Shown: positions 5,151 through 7,599 of the stretch, one piece after another
Layout of the letters: every line of letters begins with the position of its first letter
Numbering within the stretch: the stretch's first letter is position 1
Assembly (NCBI GenBank): GCA_900772575.1
Contig: CAAHEN010000056.1
Coordinates: 1-7,599 of the forward strand
Source of the DNA: Bacteroidaceae bacterium
Lineage (GTDB): Bacteria; Bacteroidota; Bacteroidia; Bacteroidales; Bacteroidaceae
Length of the DNA stretch: 7,599 nucleotides
Direction of reading: 5' to 3'
Program-made: the position numbers and the translations under genes
Notes under the pieces: model-generated
What the model was told of the DNA's origin: nothing
Databases searched by the model: none
The model's input: only the letters and a program-made list of their open reading frames with translations

Positions 5151-6888
5151 GCAGGAACGCGCGGAATGGGCAGAGCTGAAAGCCCGTGTTTCTGAGGAAC
5201 TTGCGGGGCGGGCCGGGGCGCTGGTGGGGCGCTGGGGCGCGACGCTTGACGCCACGGACGGGCGGCTGCTGGCCTACCTGCGGGAGGTGATGGGACACCC
5301 GGCGGCGCACAACCTTTTCGAACAGCTGGCCGTCCGCCGTTTCTTCGCGCTCATGGAGCGCCACGCATGGAACGCGGCGCGGGTGCGCAAGTTCTTCAGG
5401 TTCTACGAGGCTTTGCGCTTCAGCGGCACGGCGGGGCGCACGCGTTACAGGCTGACGCCCGTGCAGTGCTTCCAGTTCGGCTCCATTTTCGGCTTCGACG
5501 ACGGGGACGGGGCGCGGCTTTGCCAGACGGCCTACATCTTCGTGCCGCGCAAGTTCTCGAAAACGACGGGCGCGGCCTCACTGGCCGTCTATGACCTTCT
5601 GTTCGGCGACAACAACGCGCAGGCCTATGTCGGCGCCAATTCCTACGAACAGGCCAAAATATGCTTTGACGAGATTCGCGCCATTATGCGGGATTTGGAC
5701 CCTTCGGAGCGCCGTTTCCGCGTCAACCGGGAGAAAATCACGTACAGGAGCAGGGGGCGCGACAGTCTGGTGCGGTGCCTGACGGGTAACGCGAAGACAC
5801 AGGACGGGCTCTTCGCCTCACTGGTCATCATGGACGAGTACGCCCAGGCGCGGGATACGGCGACACGCGGCGGCGCCGACCTCAAGAACGTGCTGACTAC
5901 AAGTATGGGGCCGCGCCGTGAGCCGCTGGTGGTGGTCATCTCCACGGCGTCCGAAGTGGTGGACGGGCCTTTTTACCATGAGTTGCAGGGCGTGAAGGCT
6001 ATACTGAGGGGCGAGCGGGAGGACGACACGGTCTTCGCCTCACTGTTCATGCCGGACGCGGGCGACCGCGAGGACGACCCCGCGACATGGGCCAAGGTGC
6101 AGCCCCATTTGGGCGTGACCGTCCGCCCGGATTACTACAAACGGGAATACGCGCGGGCCCTGTTGTCGGCGGACAACATGACGGCTTTCAGGACAAAGCT
6201 GCTGAACGTCTTCACAGCGGGCGAGGCGCGTGTCTGGTTCAGCTTCGACAAGGCGCGGTCACTGCTCGGCGCGTTCGACATCGACAGGGTGGGCGGCGCC
6301 CCGCTTACGGCGGTGGCCTTCGACCTGTCAGTGCATGATGATTTCTCGGCGGTATCCTATTCGTTCTATGATTCTTCGGATAGGAAATTCCGCTGCCATA
6401 CGGATTATTATATCCCGGAAGGCACCGTGACGGGGCACCCCAACGCGGAGCTTTACAGGCGCTGGCACGCGGCGGGGCACCTGAACTACTGCGAGGGGGA
6501 CGTGATAGACGTCCGCCGCATAGCTGACGACATTCTGAGGCGGAGCGCGAAACTTCGGATTGTGCGTATCGGCTACGACGCCTACAAGGCCCAGGAGCTG
6601 GTGGCGCTGCTTTCATCTGCGGGCGGGGCTTCGGCACTCGTGCCATACTCACAGACCTACGGGTCTTTCAACTTGCCCGTCGAAAGTTTCGAAATGCTGG
6701 CTTGGAGCGAGCCGCCGCGCATAGTGCTTAACGATAACCCAATCAACGCGTACTGCCTTACAAATTGCGTGATAGACGCTGACCGGCTGGACAACAAGAA
6801 GCCGATGAAAGCCGCCGCCGACAGGAAAATCGACGGCGTGATCACGATGTTAATGACGCTAGGGCAGCTGTATTCATACAAGCGGTAG
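5143..6888 (+). CDS. terL: Terminase large subunit, HK97/Terminase_1 type
   Basis: The ATPase-nuclease motor that cuts and pumps phage DNA into procapsids, 581 aa (usual length). After a helical N-terminus the adenine-binding Q motif is at YRLTPVQCFQFGSIFG (about 102-117). Walker A follows as VPRKFSKTTGAA (134-145), a variant lacking the usual Gly before the second Lys. Walker B is LVIMDEYA (D231, catalytic E232), and the coupling motif is ISTAS (266-270). The linker KLLNVFTAGEARVWFS (353-368) is typical. The RNase H-like nuclease has D394 (VAFDLSVHDD), D479 (IGYDAYKAQE) and D564 (RKIDGVITM). The start overlaps the terS stop by 8 bases, consistent with coupling. A stretch near 6350-6420 is lower in GC than the rest of the gene. 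Confidence 0.95.
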   Translation: MTEQERAEWAELKARVSEELAGRAGALVGRWGATLDATDGRLLAYLREVMGHPAAHNLFEQLAVRRFFALMERHAWNAARVRKFFRFYEALRFSGTAGRTRYRLTPVQCFQFGSIFGFDDGDGARLCQTAYIFVPRKFSKTTGAASLAVYDLLFGDNNAQAYVGANSYEQAKICFDEIRAIMRDLDPSERRFRVNREKITYRSRGRDSLVRCLTGNAKTQDGLFASLVIMDEYAQARDTATRGGADLKNVLTTSMGPRREPLVVVISTASEVVDGPFYHELQGVKAILRGEREDDTVFASLFMPDAGDREDDPATWAKVQPHLGVTVRPDYYKREYARALLSADNMTAFRTKLLNVFTAGEARVWFSFDKARSLLGAFDIDRVGGAPLTAVAFDLSVHDDFSAVSYSFYDSSDRKFRCHTDYYIPEGTVTGHPNAELYRRWHAAGHLNYCEGDVIDVRRIADDILRRSAKLRIVRIGYDAYKAQELVALLSSAGGASALVPYSQTYGSFNLPVESFEMLAWSEPPRIVLNDNPINAYCLTNCVIDADRLDNKKPMKAAADRKIDGVITMLMTLGQLYSYKR

Positions 6889-6908
6889 AAAGTTTAAAGT
6901 TTAACTTT
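6889..6908. repeat. Short symmetric repeat after terL
   Basis: Directly after the terL stop, AAAGTTT occurs twice in tandem and is followed by the inverted form TAACTTT. The result is a small AT-rich element with both direct and mirror-complement symmetry in an otherwise GC-rich window. It could be an operator for the promoter downstream. It is too AT-rich and lacks the stem and T-run of a normal intrinsic terminator. Confidence 0.4.
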
Positions 6909-6938
6909 ATCCAATTCTCCCAAACTCTGTGTATTTCA

Positions 6939-6946
6939 TATCTTTG
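6939..6946 (+). promoter_or_regulatory. Bacteroidetes-type -7 promoter element (TATCTTTG)
   Basis: TATCTTTG fits the Bacteroidetes TAnnTTTG -7 consensus and ends 4 bases before the portal ATG. It lies in the only substantial AT-rich intergenic gap (62 bases) of the window, and it is the only full + strand match I found by eye. The -33 position (about 6916-6919, TCTC) is a poor match to TTTG. The predicted transcription start falls at or within a few bases of the ATG, so the portal mRNA may be leaderless or nearly so. Confidence 0.5.
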
Positions 6947-6950
6947 CGTT

Positions 6951-7599
6951 ATGAAAATACTTGACCTTTTGTTCCGTCGCCAAAGCGGCAACAGCGAGCG
7001 CCGGGAAAGCGGCGCCGCCGGTGCCCCCAGCGCGGCCCGCCTGGGCGCGGTTCCCGTCTGGCCAACCGCCGCCCCATTGGCGGTTTCCGCCGTTTTCCGG
7101 TGTGTCAGGCTGCTGTCTGAGGCTGCGGCCTCATTGCCGTTCCGCTATCTGGTGCGCAAGGGGGAGGTGTTCCGCGAGGACGAGGCTTCGGAGCTGGCCT
7201 ACCTGCTGACCCGGCAGCCGGACGCGGACTTGTCGGCGTTCGACTTCATGGCGCAACTGGTGCAACAGGTGTTGCTGGAGGGCAACGCCTATGTGGTGCC
7301 CGTCCGTTCGGCCCTTACGGGGCGTTACGAGCGCCTGGTGCTGTGCCGGCGCGGGGCGGTGACGCATGACATCTATACGGACACTTACAGTGTCACCGAC
7401 CCGGTGGCGGGCCTTCACGGCGTTTTCACCGAGGCGGAGGTCATTCACATCAAGGGCCTGTCAATTGACGGGAAAAACGGCCTGAGCGTGCTGGGGTATG
7501 CCCGGCACGTGATAGACATCGGAGCGAGCGGGGACGCCGAGACGCTGGCGCGGTTCCAGAACGGGGGCAGCGTGACGGGCATCGTGACGAACTGCCGCA
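6951..7599 (+). CDS. Portal protein, HK97 family (N-terminal part)
   Basis: The portal forms the dodecameric ring at one capsid vertex through which TerL pumps DNA. The first 216 residues are in the window and the frame is open at the right edge. Family features: an N-terminal basic/disordered segment (RRQSGNSERRES), then VSAVFRCVRLLSEAAASLPF (45-64), a LAYLLTRQPDADLSAFDFM segment (82-100), LLEGNAYVVPV (108-118), and EVIHIKGLSIDGKNGLSVL (163-181) followed by GYARHVIDIGASGDAETLARF and NGG. All occur in the order and spacing usual for HK97-type portals. ATG at 6951 is the only good start (MKILDLLF); there is no Shine-Dalgarno sequence upstream. Position straight after terL is standard. Confidence 0.93.
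   Translation, partial: MKILDLLFRRQSGNSERRESGAAGAPSAARLGAVPVWPTAAPLAVSAVFRCVRLLSEAAASLPFRYLVRKGEVFREDEASELAYLLTRQPDADLSAFDFMAQLVQQVLLEGNAYVVPVRSALTGRYERLVLCRRGAVTHDIYTDTYSVTDPVAGLHGVFTEAEVIHIKGLSIDGKNGLSVLGYARHVIDIGASGDAETLARFQNGGSVTGIVTNCR

Noticed and set aside
6889..6950. Rho-independent terminator after terL
   Set aside because: The symmetric element has no GC stem and no following T-run; a promoter or operator reading fits better.

Overview
The window reads as part of a temperate tailed-phage (prophage) genome. It is GC-rich, all genes are on the + strand, and most neighbours overlap or lie within about a dozen bases. The right half is a recognisable HK97-type packaging module: HNH nuclease, small terminase, large terminase and the start of a portal gene. 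The host is probably a GC-rich member of the Bacteroidetes (an Alistipes-like gut bacterium would fit). This rests on the sequence TATCTTTG, a match to the Bacteroidetes TAnnTTTG -7 promoter element, just upstream of the portal ATG, on the scarcity of Shine-Dalgarno sequences, and on the style of the accessory proteins. The host assignment is inference; the phage assignment is firm.

Layout. 3-209: C-terminal end of an unrecognised small protein. 200-1222: complete tyrosine recombinase with all catalytic residues. 1234-3382: three tandem paralogous genes of 238, 238 and 240 codons, each with a conserved N-terminal cap of about 52 residues followed by about 27 hexapeptide repeats predicted to form a left-handed beta-helix. 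They are joined by ATGA stop/start overlaps. 3373-3939: a short PI-PLC-like phosphodiesterase with recognisable catalytic residues. 3926-4411: HNH endonuclease, whose 3' end holds a low-complexity G/T-rich stretch that is a candidate packaging site. 4425-5150: small terminase, apparently an HTH domain joined to a P27-like domain. 5143-6888: large terminase. 6889-6950: an AT-rich gap with a small symmetric repeat and a promoter-like element. 6951-7599: HK97-type portal, cut by the window end.

How it may work together. HNH, TerS, TerL and portal form the DNA-packaging machine, and the recombinase would integrate or excise the phage. Between recombinase and packaging genes sits an accessory block of three beta-helix proteins plus a PLC-like enzyme, probably translationally coupled and with no known role. 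The three beta-helix genes are the most unusual part. Their ends are nearly identical at the DNA level and their cores have diverged, yet residues 1-212 stay in perfect register without a single insertion or deletion. Each gene starts exactly 713 bases after the previous one.
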